From positions 1-37,222 of the forward strand of contig NZ_JAOXSR010000016.1 in assembly GCF_026163685.1 (NCBI RefSeq): a DNA stretch of 37,222 bases. Direction: 5' to 3'. The stretch comes from Oerskovia flava. GTDB taxonomy: Bacteria; Actinomycetota; Actinomycetes; Actinomycetales; Cellulomonadaceae. The notes beneath the pieces are model-generated. The model saw only the letters and a list, made by a program, of their open reading frames with translations, was not told the origin of the DNA and ran no database searches. Of the stretch, positions 1-6,832 are shown piece by piece (position 1 is the stretch's first letter; every line of letters starts with the position of its first letter). The position numbers and the translations under genes were made by a program.

Positions 1-41
1 GCTGGCCCGGACGACGTCGTGAGACGTTCGTCCGGGCCAGC
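1..41. terminator. Strong hairpin at the left edge, probable terminator
   Basis: Bases 1-14 (GCTGGCCCGGACGA) pair perfectly with 28-41. The loop can itself form a short CGTC/GACG stem. It lies downstream of glnA (minus strand), beyond a second hairpin at 60-86. It could serve glnA or a convergent gene outside the window. No T-run follows, which is usual at this GC content. Confidence 0.65.
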
Positions 42-59
42 CGCCGTTCTGCAGCGCCC

Positions 60-86
60 CCGGGGGTCCCTCTCAGGGACCCCCGG
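60..86 (-). terminator. Hairpin just downstream of glnA
   Basis: CCGGGGGTCCCT (60-71) and AGGGACCCCCGG (75-86) form a 12-bp perfect stem with a 3-base loop. It begins 11 bases after the glnA stop on the minus strand, the expected place for its intrinsic terminator. Confidence 0.75.
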
Positions 87-97
87 AGGGGAGCCGA

Positions 98-1522
98 TCA
101 GATGTCGTAGTAGAGCTCGAACTCGTGCGGGTGCGGGCGCAGACGGATCGGGTCGATCTCGTGGGTGCGCTTGTAGTCGATCCACGTCGCGATGAGGTCC
201 TCGGTGAAGACGTCACCCTGCGTGAGGAAGTCGTGGTCGGCCTCGAGCGAGTCGAGCGCCTCGCCGAGCGACGCGGGCACCTGCTGGATCTGCGCGTGCT
301 CCTCGGGGGGCAGCTCGTACAGGTCCTTGTCGACCGGCTCCGGCGGCTCGATCCGGTTCTTGATGCCGTCGATGCCGGCGAGCAGCTGCGCCGCGAAGGC
401 CAGGTACGGGTTCGCCGAGGGGTCCGGCACGCGGAACTCGACGCGCTTGGCCTTGGGCGAGGACCCGGTGACCGGGATACGGATGCACGCGGAGCGGTTG
501 CGCGCCGAGTAGACGAGGTTGACCGGAGCCTCATAGCCCGGGACCAGACGGTGGTAGGAGTTCACCGACGGGTTCGTGAAGGCGAGCAGCGAGGGCGCGT
601 GCTTGAGGAGGCCACCGATGTACCAGCGGGCGATGTCCGACAGGCCGCCGTAGCCCTTCTCGTCGAAGAACAGCGGCTCGCCGTCCTTCCACAGGGACTG
701 GTGCGAGTGCATGCCCGAGCCGTTGTCACCGAAGATCGGCTTCGGCATGAAGGTCGCGGACTTGCCGGCCTGCCAGGCGACGTTCTTGATGACGTACTTG
801 AACTTCATCAGGTCGTCAGCGGCCGCCTGCAGCGTGGAGAAACGGTAGTTGATCTCCTGCTGGCCGGCGGTGCCCACCTCGTGGTGCGCACGCTCGACGT
901 CCAGGCCGACCTCGCCGAGGACCGCGCACATCTCGTCGCGCAGGTCGGCGAACTGGTCGTTCGGGGAGACGGGGAAGTAGCCGCCCTTGTAGCGCGTCTT
1001 GTAGCCGAGGTTGCCACCCTCCTCCTCACGGCCGGTGTTCCACGCGGCCTCGACGGAGTCGATGTGGTAGTACGACTCGTTCTGGCTCGTCTTGAACCGG
1101 ACGTCGTCGAAGAGGTAGAACTCGGCCTCAGGAGCGAAGAACGCGGTGTCCGCGATGCCCGTCGAGCGCAGGTAGGCCTCGGCCTTGGCCGCGATGTTGC
1201 GCGGGTCGCGCGAGTACGACTCGTCCGTGAACGGGTCCACGATCGAGAAGTTCACGATGAGCGTCTTGCGCTTGCGGAACGGGTCCAGGTAGGCGGAGGT
1301 CACGTCGGGGATGAGCTTCATGTCCGACTCGTGGATCGCCTGGAACCCACGGATCGAGGATCCGTCGAACATCATCCCGTCGGTGAACGCGGACTCCGCG
1401 AACTGCGCGATCGGGATGTTGAAGTGCTGCATGACGCCCGGCAGGTCGCAGAACCGGACGTCGACGAACTCGACGCCCTCGTTCCGGGTGAAGGCGATTG
1501 CCTCCTCCGCGTTCTTGAACAT
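98..1522 (-). CDS. glnA: Glutamine synthetase type I
   Basis: Makes glutamine from glutamate, ammonia and ATP, the main cytoplasmic ammonium-assimilation step. The 474-aa protein is full length for dodecameric GSI. Visible motifs are the ATP-binding segment [16 protein letters not shown], the catalytic stretch NRSACIRIP, and the adenylylation loop [11 protein letters not shown] with Tyr at about residue 402. That loop marks the GlnE-regulated GSI-beta type. The ATG at 1522 has an AAGGAG ribosome site 6 bases upstream. The gene is monocistronic, with a promoter and GlnR-like box upstream (1578-1631) and a hairpin terminator downstream. Adjacency to an RDD protein, DUF4191 and lipA/lipB matches glnA1 of M. 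tuberculosis, so this is probably the main housekeeping copy. Regulation is therefore likely by GlnR at transcription and by adenylylation of the enzyme. Confidence 0.97.
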   Translation of the reverse strand: MFKNAEEAIAFTRNEGVEFVDVRFCDLPGVMQHFNIPIAQFAESAFTDGMMFDGSSIRGFQAIHESDMKLIPDVTSAYLDPFRKRKTLIVNFSIVDPFTDESYSRDPRNIAAKAEAYLRSTGIADTAFFAPEAEFYLFDDVRFKTSQNESYYHIDSVEAAWNTGREEEGGNLGYKTRYKGGYFPVSPNDQFADLRDEMCAVLGEVGLDVERAHHEVGTAGQQEINYRFSTLQAAADDLMKFKYVIKNVAWQAGKSATFMPKPIFGDNGSGMHSHQSLWKDGEPLFFDEKGYGGLSDIARWYIGGLLKHAPSLLAFTNPSVNSYHRLVPGYEAPVNLVYSARNRSACIRIPVTGSSPKAKRVEFRVPDPSANPYLAFAAQLLAGIDGIKNRIEPPEPVDKDLYELPPEEHAQIQQVPASLGEALDSLEADHDFLTQGDVFTEDLIATWIDYKRTHEIDPIRLRPHPHEFELYYDI

Positions 1523-1577
1523 CCGTTGCTCCTTGGTTGTTGGTGCCTGTGGTCAACGTGCTGACGTGGCGCCATCG

Positions 1578-1631
1578 AACCTAGGCCCCGGGCGTTTCCC
1601 TGTCATGTACCAAGTGTTTCGGGCGTGTTAC
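1578..1631 (-). promoter_or_regulatory. glnA promoter overlapped by a GlnR-like box
   Basis: On the minus strand there is ATGACA (1601-1606), a 17-base spacer and TAGGTT (1578-1583), a good -35/-10 pair. It puts transcription start near 1571 with a leader of about 48 bases. Over the -35 lies GTAAC (1631-1627), 6 bases, GAAAC (1620-1616), then exactly 17 bases to a second GAAAC (1598-1594). This is the 22-bp periodic arrangement known for actinobacterial GlnR sites (GTNAC-n6-GAAAC repeated); the second GTNAC element is poor (TACAT). GlnR assignment is inference from pattern and target gene. Confidence 0.75.
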
Positions 1632-1694
1632 GGAGCGCGGCCCAGTGTGACATTCGTGCAACACGCCGCGTGCCGCGGCGGTGCGGCCGGGACG

Positions 1695-1700
1695 TAGGCT
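1695..1700 (+). promoter_or_regulatory. -10 element of a leaderless promoter (RDD gene)
   Basis: TAGGCT followed by 6 bases and then the GTG start at 1707, so transcription would begin at the start codon. No ribosome-binding site is visible. No convincing -35 is seen. Confidence 0.55.
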
Positions 1701-1706
1701 GGTGGC

Positions 1707-2147
1707 GTGGTCTCACGAGAAGACATGGGTAGCTGGCTCGAGGGTAGCCCCGGTGACGACTCCCGACACTCCGGCTCGAAGCTCGGCCTGCCCGCGGCCG
1801 GCCCAGGATCCATGGCACCGCTCGGCCGGCGGGTGCTCGCGCTGATGATCGACTGGCTCGTCTGCCTGCTCATCAGCAACCTCGCCTTCGGCGGGCACGC
1901 GATGGCCACGCTCGCCGTCTTCGCCGTCGAGAACGTGCTGCTGGTGAGCACGCTCGGCTACACGCTGGGGCACCGGATCCTCGGGCTGCAGGTCCGCGGC
2001 CTCGCCGGCCCCGGCCAGATGGTGGGCTTCGTCCGCGGCGCGACGCGAGCGGTCCTGCTGTGCCTCGTGCTCCCGGCGGTCGTCTGGGACAGCGACGGCC
2101 GTGGGATGCACGACCGCGCCGCCGGGACGGTCATCGTCCGGCTCTGA
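1707..2147 (+). CDS. RDD family membrane protein
   Basis: 146-aa membrane protein of the RDD family, named for its conserved Arg-Asp-Asp; function generally unknown, with some members linked to transport. A hydrophilic N-terminus of about 40 residues precedes the conserved block PLGRRVLALMIDWLVC. A hydrophobic stretch, then GYTLGHRILGLQV, a further membrane segment and the end GRGMHDRAAGTVIVRL follow; this D/R-A-A-G-T-V-V ending is characteristic of the family. The start is GTG at 1707, chosen because a TAGGCT element lies 6 bases upstream (leaderless). The gene is divergent from glnA across 184 bases, as in mycobacteria (Rv2219A/glnA1), and convergent with the DUF4191 gene. No specific role can be assigned. 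Confidence 0.85.
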   Translation: MVSREDMGSWLEGSPGDDSRHSGSKLGLPAAGPGSMAPLGRRVLALMIDWLVCLLISNLAFGGHAMATLAVFAVENVLLVSTLGYTLGHRILGLQVRGLAGPGQMVGFVRGATRAVLLCLVLPAVVWDSDGRGMHDRAAGTVIVRL

Positions 2148-2159
2148 CGCTTTGCCCGA

Positions 2160-2219
2160 CCAGGGTTCGACCTCGCGCACCCGGGTTCTATCTCGCGTAC
2201 CCAGGTTCTATCTCGCGGG
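2160..2219. repeat. Three tandem 20-bp repeats
   Basis: Three consecutive 20-base units at 2160-2179, 2180-2199 and 2200-2219 share the core GGTTC-(T/G)-A-(T/C)-CTCGCG. Units 2 and 3 differ at only a few positions. They lie in the convergent gap between the RDD gene and DUF4191, just before the DUF4191 terminator hairpin. Function is unknown. Confidence 0.8.
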
Positions 2220-2237
2220 ACGATGTCCCCGCACGCG

Positions 2238-2275
2238 CGTCAGCCGCCCGCGCCGGAGGGCGGGGGCGGCTGACG
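2238..2275. terminator. Hairpin terminator between convergent genes
   Basis: CGTCAGCCGCCC (2238-2249) pairs with GGGCGGCTGACG (2264-2275), a 12-bp perfect stem with a 14-base GC-rich loop. It lies 24 bases past the DUF4191 stop (minus strand) and could also stop transcripts from the RDD gene. Confidence 0.75.
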
Positions 2276-2299
2276 GCGTTCGAGCGGACGCGCGGGGGA

Positions 2300-3052
2300 T
2301 CAGCGGCCGCGCATGCCCTTGCGGTCCGGGCGAGCCCGGGTGGGGTCGATGCCCTTCGGGATGGGGAGCTTGACGCCGCCGAGGGCGCGCAGGCGCTTCG
2401 AGACCTCGGCCGCCTCGGGCTTGGTGAGGGTGGAGCGCAGCTTCTGCACCGTGCGCGGCAGCTTGCGCAGCGCGACCTGACCCTCGGCGTTCCCGCACTG
2501 GATCTGGGTGACGGGCACGTTCGGCAGGACGCGGGTGACGCGGCGCGACTCCTTCTCGAGGAGCTTGCCGGCCCGAGCTGGCGGCCCTTCGCTGACGAGG
2601 ACGACGCCCGCACGACCGATCCCGCGGAAGACCATGTCCTGTTGCGGGGTGACCGCGACCGGCTCCTCGTCGAACGCCCAGCCACGGCGGATGGTGCCGA
2701 GCGCGGCGCGCGCAGCGCCGGGCTGACCCTCGATCTGGCTGTAGGCCGCTCGTTCCGCCCGGCGGGTGAGCACGAACATGGCGCCGAGGAGGGCGAACGG
2801 CAGGCCGACGATGAGGGTGTAGACCCACATGCCCCACCAGACGCCGAGCCCGAGGGCGACCGCGAGGATGCCCACGAAGACCGCGGCCATCACCCACGTG
2901 ACGTTCGGGTCCTCCCGACGGGTCATCTTGTAGGCGGACCACACCTGGTGGTACCAGCGCTGCTTCTTCGGCTTCTTCTGCTTCTTCGCGCCGGCCTCGG
3001 AGGTGCCGGTGGCGGCGAGGTCGTCGGAGCCGGTGTTCTTCTTGCGGGCCAT
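2300..3052 (-). CDS. DUF4191 membrane protein
   Basis: 250-aa protein of the actinobacterial DUF4191 family (M. tuberculosis Rv2219 type); function unknown. A Lys-rich start (ARKKNTGS, then KKQKKPKKQRW) is followed by a conserved block, YKMTRREDPNVTWVM. Two adjacent membrane segments lie at about residues 53-95. A long cytoplasmic tail carries GQPGAARAALGTIRRGW, DMVFRGIGRAGVVLVSEGP and a basic end. The family always sits beside lipA, as here, where it is the next gene on the same strand 61 bases away. The start is ATG at 3052. TAGACT at 3061-3066 lies 8 bases upstream, and GAGGA in between could serve as a ribosome site. Synteny hints at a link with lipoate metabolism, but nothing in the sequence proves it. 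Confidence 0.88.
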   Translation of the reverse strand: MARKKNTGSDDLAATGTSEAGAKKQKKPKKQRWYHQVWSAYKMTRREDPNVTWVMAAVFVGILAVALGLGVWWGMWVYTLIVGLPFALLGAMFVLTRRAERAAYSQIEGQPGAARAALGTIRRGWAFDEEPVAVTPQQDMVFRGIGRAGVVLVSEGPPARAGKLLEKESRRVTRVLPNVPVTQIQCGNAEGQVALRKLPRTVQKLRSTLTKPEAAEVSKRLRALGGVKLPIPKGIDPTRARPDRKGMRGR

Positions 3053-3113
3053 GGTTCCTCAGTCTAGTGGGGCACCCGTGCGCTTGCGGACGGGTGGTCG
3101 GGAGGCACGTCGC

Positions 3114-4115
3114 TCAGCGGGCGAGGAGGCTCGCCGCCTCCTGACGGGCCGTCGTCGGCTCCGTGAGGTGTGCGAGCGCGGCGGGGACCTGCATGCCACG
3201 GCGTGTCATGGCCTGCCCCCACAGGCGCCCGGCCCGGTAGGACGAGCGCACGAGCGGACCGGACATCACACCGAGGAAGCCGATGCGCTCGGCCTCGTCG
3301 GACAGCTCGACGAACTCCTCGGGCTTGACCCAGCGGTCCACGGGATGGTGGCGCAGCGACGGGCGCAGGTACTGCGTGATCGTGATGAGGTCGCAGCCGG
3401 CGTCGTGCAGGTCCTGCAGCGCCTCCTTGACCTCGTCGATCGTCTCGCCCATGCCGAGGATGATGTTCGACTTGGTGACCAGGCCAGCCTCGCGGGCACG
3501 CGTGAGGACCGACAGCGACCTCTCGTAGCGGAACGCCGGCCGGATCTGCTTGAAGATGCGCGGCACCGTCTCGAGGTTGTGCGCCAGGACCTCGGGCCGC
3601 GACTCGTTCACCTCGTCGAGCAGCTCGGGGATGGCGTTGAAGTCCGGGATCAGCAGCTCGACGCCGGTGCCCGGGTTGGCCGCGTGGATCTGGCGGACGG
3701 TCTCGGCGTAGAGCCAGGCACCGCCGTCGGGCAGGTCGTCACGGGCGACGCCCGTGATGGTCGAGTACCGCAGGCCCATGGCCTGGACGGACTCCGCGAC
3801 GCGGCGCGGCTCGTCCGCGTCGAAGTCGGCCGGCTTGCCCGTGTCGATCTGGCAGAAGTCGCAGCGGCGCGTGCACTGGTCGCCACCGATGAGGAACGTG
3901 GCCTCGCGGTCTTCCCAGCACTCGAAGATGTTGGGACAGCCTGCTTCCTCGCACACCGTGTGCAGGCCCTCGCTCTTCACGAGGCTCTTGAGCTCGGAGT
4001 ACTCGGGACCCATCGTCGCCCGGGTCTTGATCCACTCGGGCTTCTTCTCGATGGGTGTCGCGGCGTTGCGGGCTTCGACCCGCAGCATGCGCCGCCCTTC
4101 AGGTGCGATCGTCAC
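3114..4115 (-). CDS. lipA: Lipoyl synthase (radical SAM)
   Basis: Inserts two sulfurs into protein-bound octanoyl groups to make lipoyl cofactors, as used by the SucB encoded at 13777-15549. The 333-aa protein has both 4Fe-4S signatures. The auxiliary cluster cysteines are C55, C60 and C66 ([12 protein letters not shown]), and the radical-SAM triad is C81, C85 and C88 (CTRRCDFC). Near the C-terminus SSYRAG supplies the conserved Ser ligand of the auxiliary cluster. The start is GTG at 4115, with GGGAGAG 7 bases upstream. It lies downstream of lipB on the same strand, but an MFS gene separates the two. The auxiliary cluster is sacrificed as sulfur donor in this family, so repair depends on Fe-S carrier proteins; an ErpA-type protein is encoded at 31109. 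Confidence 0.97.
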   Translation of the reverse strand: MTIAPEGRRMLRVEARNAATPIEKKPEWIKTRATMGPEYSELKSLVKSEGLHTVCEEAGCPNIFECWEDREATFLIGGDQCTRRCDFCQIDTGKPADFDADEPRRVAESVQAMGLRYSTITGVARDDLPDGGAWLYAETVRQIHAANPGTGVELLIPDFNAIPELLDEVNESRPEVLAHNLETVPRIFKQIRPAFRYERSLSVLTRAREAGLVTKSNIILGMGETIDEVKEALQDLHDAGCDLITITQYLRPSLRHHPVDRWVKPEEFVELSDEAERIGFLGVMSGPLVRSSYRAGRLWGQAMTRRGMQVPAALAHLTEPTTARQEAASLLAR

Positions 4116-4166
4116 GGGGTGTCTCTCCCAGTCGGGCCTCTGCCGAGTTACGGCACCGGTCGTCGT

Positions 4167-5522
4167 TCAGACTACGCCAGCCACCGTGACCGGTCCGTCC
4201 CGGTCCACGGCCCGGGGGCGTGATCTGAGCGACATGCCGGTGACCAGCAGCAGGGCCGCGGCGAGCACGGGCCCTCCGAAGGCGGCCGTGGTCCCGGCCT
4301 GCTCGGCGACCTGGCCGCCGAGGGCGGCGCCCGCGGCGACGCCGACGACGTTCGCGCTCGCGAGCAGGGTCATCGCGACCCCGCTGCGCCCGGCCGGGCT
4401 GCGGTCGCCGCCGACGGTGAACACGGTGACCATGACCGGGCCGATGAAGAGGCCGACCGCGCCGAGCGCGAGGACCAGCCCGCCGACCGTGGCGCCGCTC
4501 GAGACGGTGACGAGGGTCACCACCGCCCCGACGAGCAGGCCTGCGGCGAACGTCGTCCAGCGCCCGCGGGGCGACCACGCCGACGGGAGCGCGACGACGG
4601 CCAGGGCCGTGGCCGCCGATCCGAGCCCCATGACGGCGTAGAGCAGGCCGGCGCTGTCGGGGATGCCCGCGTCGCGCGCGAACGACGTCACGGCCGTCTG
4701 CGTGGAGCCGAAGAGCAGCCCCATCGAGGCCATCCCGAGGACGGGCACCAGCACGCGGCGCAGGAGCGCGGCGAAGTGCGCGCGCGGCGCCTGCTCGGCC
4801 GGACCGGTCGTGGTGCGGGAGGCCGCCGCGGCGGCCTCCTCGTGGCGCCGCCCGGGGGCGAGGCGTGCGCTGGGGTGCAGCGCGAAGGCGAGGCCGAACA
4901 CCGCGCACAGCGCGCCGGCGACGCCCATCGCGGTCGCGGGCGAGGTCGCGCCGGCGAGCACCCCCACGAGGGCCGGGCCGAGCACGAAGCTCACCTCGTC
5001 CGCCGTCGACTCGTAGCTCATCGCGGCGAGCAGCGACCGCGGCGCGTCGCGGGTGGCCGCGATCCAACGCACCCGGGCCAGCGGGCTGACCTGCGGCGCG
5101 AAGGCGCCCATGAGGGCGGCGGAAGCCAGCACGAGCGCATCGGGGGAGGGACGGGCGGTGACCCAGAGCAGGCCCGCGATCGCGGCCACCTCGAGGGGTA
5201 CGACGACGAGCAGCACGCGACGCTGCCCCCACCGGTCGGCCACGGCCCCCTGGGCGGGGCCGCAGACAGCGGTCGCGACCGCGCCGGCGGCGCTCGCCAG
5301 GCCGCCGACCGCGAGCGAGCCGGTCGCGGTCGACACGAGCAGGAGGGTGCCGATGGTGATCATCGAGAACGGCAGCCGCGCGAGGAACGCGACCGGGAAG
5401 AAGGCGCGACCCGTGAGGGCGGGGAGCGTGGCGTACGCGGCACGGGCTCCGACCGGCGGTGCGCCGGACGGGCGGTCGCCGGACGTGGGGGCGGAGGCGA
5501 GGGGGGTGGGTGTGCGGTTCAT
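4167..5522 (-). CDS. MFS transporter
   Basis: About 451-aa major facilitator superfamily permease with roughly 12 hydrophobic segments. The motif-A-like loop GAVADRWGQRRVLL lies between the second and third segments. An Ala/Pro-rich N-terminal tail precedes the first. The substrate cannot be read from sequence; drug or metabolite export is the usual role of such proteins. I chose ATG at 5522 (MNRTPTP) because the upstream in-frame GTG at 5561 would add a polar tail without better signals; neither has a strong ribosome site. The gene is wedged between lipB and lipA, which are direct neighbours or nearly so in many relatives, suggesting an insertion. Codon use and GC match the neighbours, so if acquired it came from a similar genome. 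Confidence 0.85.
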   Translation of the reverse strand: MNRTPTPLASAPTSGDRPSGAPPVGARAAYATLPALTGRAFFPVAFLARLPFSMITIGTLLLVSTATGSLAVGGLASAAGAVATAVCGPAQGAVADRWGQRRVLLVVVPLEVAAIAGLLWVTARPSPDALVLASAALMGAFAPQVSPLARVRWIAATRDAPRSLLAAMSYESTADEVSFVLGPALVGVLAGATSPATAMGVAGALCAVFGLAFALHPSARLAPGRRHEEAAAAASRTTTGPAEQAPRAHFAALLRRVLVPVLGMASMGLLFGSTQTAVTSFARDAGIPDSAGLLYAVMGLGSAATALAVVALPSAWSPRGRWTTFAAGLLVGAVVTLVTVSSGATVGGLVLALGAVGLFIGPVMVTVFTVGGDRSPAGRSGVAMTLLASANVVGVAAGAALGGQVAEQAGTTAAFGGPVLAAALLLVTGMSLRSRPRAVDRDGPVTVAGVV

Positions 5523-5595
5523 GAGGGGTCCGTGGTTCGTCGACAGAGCGTGCCGACCCACCCGAGAACTCCGGCACGCACGGTTCCCTTGGGGG

Positions 5596-6324
5596 CTAGC
5601 CTACTGCGCGCAACCGGCCCTGCGGAGCGTCGACGTCCGTGCGTTGGGCTGCGCGGACGGCGTCGGGCATCGTGGCTGCGCGGTCGTCGGGCATCGTGAT
5701 GGCCGCGAGGTGCTCTACGAGCGCGTCCTGGAGCAGCGGAGCGACGTCCGTGATCGTCACGGGCCGGCCGAGCTCGGCGGTGAGGGACGTCACGTCGGCG
5801 TCGGAGATCCCGCACGGCACGATGCGCGAGTACTCGGCGAGGTCCGGGTCGCAGTTGAGGGCCAGGCCGTGCATGGTCACGCCGCGCGCGACGCGGACGC
5901 CGATCGCGCAGACCTTGCGCTCGCGCCGGGTGGGCGTCGCGGCGAACCACACGCCGCTGCGGCCCTCGACGCGGCCGGTGGTCAGGCCGAGCGTGGCGCA
6001 GACGGCGATCACGGCCTCCTCGAGCGCGCGGACGTAGGCGACGACGTCGACGGGCTCCGCGAGCCGCACGATCGGGTAGGCGACGAGCTGGCCCGGTCCG
6101 TGCCAGGTGATCTTCCCGCCCCGGTCGACGTCGACGACGGGGGTGCCGTCGGTCGGGCGGTCGGCACGGTTGGTGCGCCGACCCGCCGTGTAGACGGGCG
6201 GGTGCTCGACGAGCAGGACCGTGTCCGGTGCGCGGCCGTCGGCGACCTCGGTGTGCACCTGGCGCTGCAGGTCCCAGGCGTCCTCGTAGTCGGTCAGTCC
6301 TGGTCCCTCGGTGCGGAAGCGCAT
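5596..6324 (-). CDS. lipB: Octanoyl-[ACP]:protein octanoyltransferase
   Basis: Transfers octanoate from acyl carrier protein to lipoyl-domain lysines, the step before LipA. The 242-aa protein carries the signature [11 protein letters not shown] (about residues 74-84) and the catalytic pair K137 (RKVCAIGV) and C171 (IVPCGI), so the active site is intact. The start is ATG at 6324: TAGCCT (6331-6336, minus strand) lies 6 bases upstream, indicating a leaderless message. That -10 overlaps the marR stop codon region, 9 bases away, so lipB may be expressed both from its own promoter and by read-through from marR. The likely targets include the SucB of this window and the glycine-cleavage H protein elsewhere. 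Confidence 0.96.
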   Translation of the reverse strand: MRFRTEGPGLTDYEDAWDLQRQVHTEVADGRAPDTVLLVEHPPVYTAGRRTNRADRPTDGTPVVDVDRGGKITWHGPGQLVAYPIVRLAEPVDVVAYVRALEEAVIAVCATLGLTTGRVEGRSGVWFAATPTRRERKVCAIGVRVARGVTMHGLALNCDPDLAEYSRIVPCGISDADVTSLTAELGRPVTITDVAPLLQDALVEHLAAITMPDDRAATMPDAVRAAQRTDVDAPQGRLRAVG

Positions 6325-6333
6325 GGCCTCAGG

Positions 6334-6786
6334 CTAGTCCTCGCCGGGACGGGGGTGGGCCTCGATCATCGTGATGAGGATCTCGCGCAGGGTGGTGATC
6401 TGCTCCGGCGTCAGCCCGCGGGTGCTGAGCTCCTCCGCCGGCCGGGGCCGAGCCGACGCGAAGGCCGCCCCCCGGCCCGCGTCCGTGATCGACACGGCGC
6501 GGCGGCGGCGGTCGGTGGCGTCGTGCTCGCGCACGACGTACCCCGAGCGCTCGAGGCGCGCGACGATCCGGCTCATCGTCTGCTCCGTGACGTTCGACTC
6601 ACGGGCGAGCTCGCGCTGCGTGCGGGGGCCTGCGAGAAGGTGCATGAGGACGGGCATGCTCGCATGGTTGAGTTCCCAGGTGTCGAGGTGGGCGTTCCAC
6701 TCCCGCTCGATCCGCCGGGTCACCGCTGACAGGAGCCGGCCGGTCGGCCAGTCCTGGGGCTCCTTGCTCACCGGGCTGATGTCCAC
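6334..6786 (-). CDS. MarR family transcriptional regulator
   Basis: 150-aa winged-helix regulator with the usual MarR layout. The N-terminal dimerisation helix is followed by HTH residues HASMPVLMHLLAGPRTQREL and SNVTEQTMSRIVARLERSGYV. The wing is EHDATDRRRRAVSITDAG, and a C-terminal helix completes the dimer. It is divergent from an MMPL exporter gene, with only 36 bases between start codons. A perfect 18-bp palindrome (6815-6832) in this gap is the expected MarR operator, so it probably represses both genes and responds to a small ligand. The start is GTG at 6786 with GGAGG about 12 bases upstream, slightly long; a GTG five codons further in is an alternative. The palindrome sits immediately upstream of a TACTAT (-10-like) element on this strand. 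Confidence 0.92.
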   Translation of the reverse strand: MDISPVSKEPQDWPTGRLLSAVTRRIEREWNAHLDTWELNHASMPVLMHLLAGPRTQRELARESNVTEQTMSRIVARLERSGYVVREHDATDRRRRAVSITDAGRGAAFASARPRPAEELSTRGLTPEQITTLREILITMIEAHPRPGED

Positions 6787-6814
6787 TTGCTTATCGAACC
6801 TCCGTCGTCAATAG

Positions 6815-6832
6815 TACTCAGCATGCTGAGTA
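6815..6832. promoter_or_regulatory. Perfect 18-bp palindrome, predicted MarR operator
   Basis: TACTCAGCATGCTGAGTA is identical to its reverse complement. It lies in the marR/MMPL gap and its centre (6823-6825) is the ATG start of the MMPL gene. TAGTAC (6812-6817) could be the -10 for the MMPL gene and TACTAT the -10 for marR, so bound repressor would block both. Operator function is inference. Confidence 0.85.

Noticed and set aside
125-1564. 479-aa open frame antisense to glnA
   Set aside because: It mirrors the codon bias of glnA on the other strand (Arg/Val/Glu-rich), has no ribosome site and no recognisable domain; glnA itself is certain.
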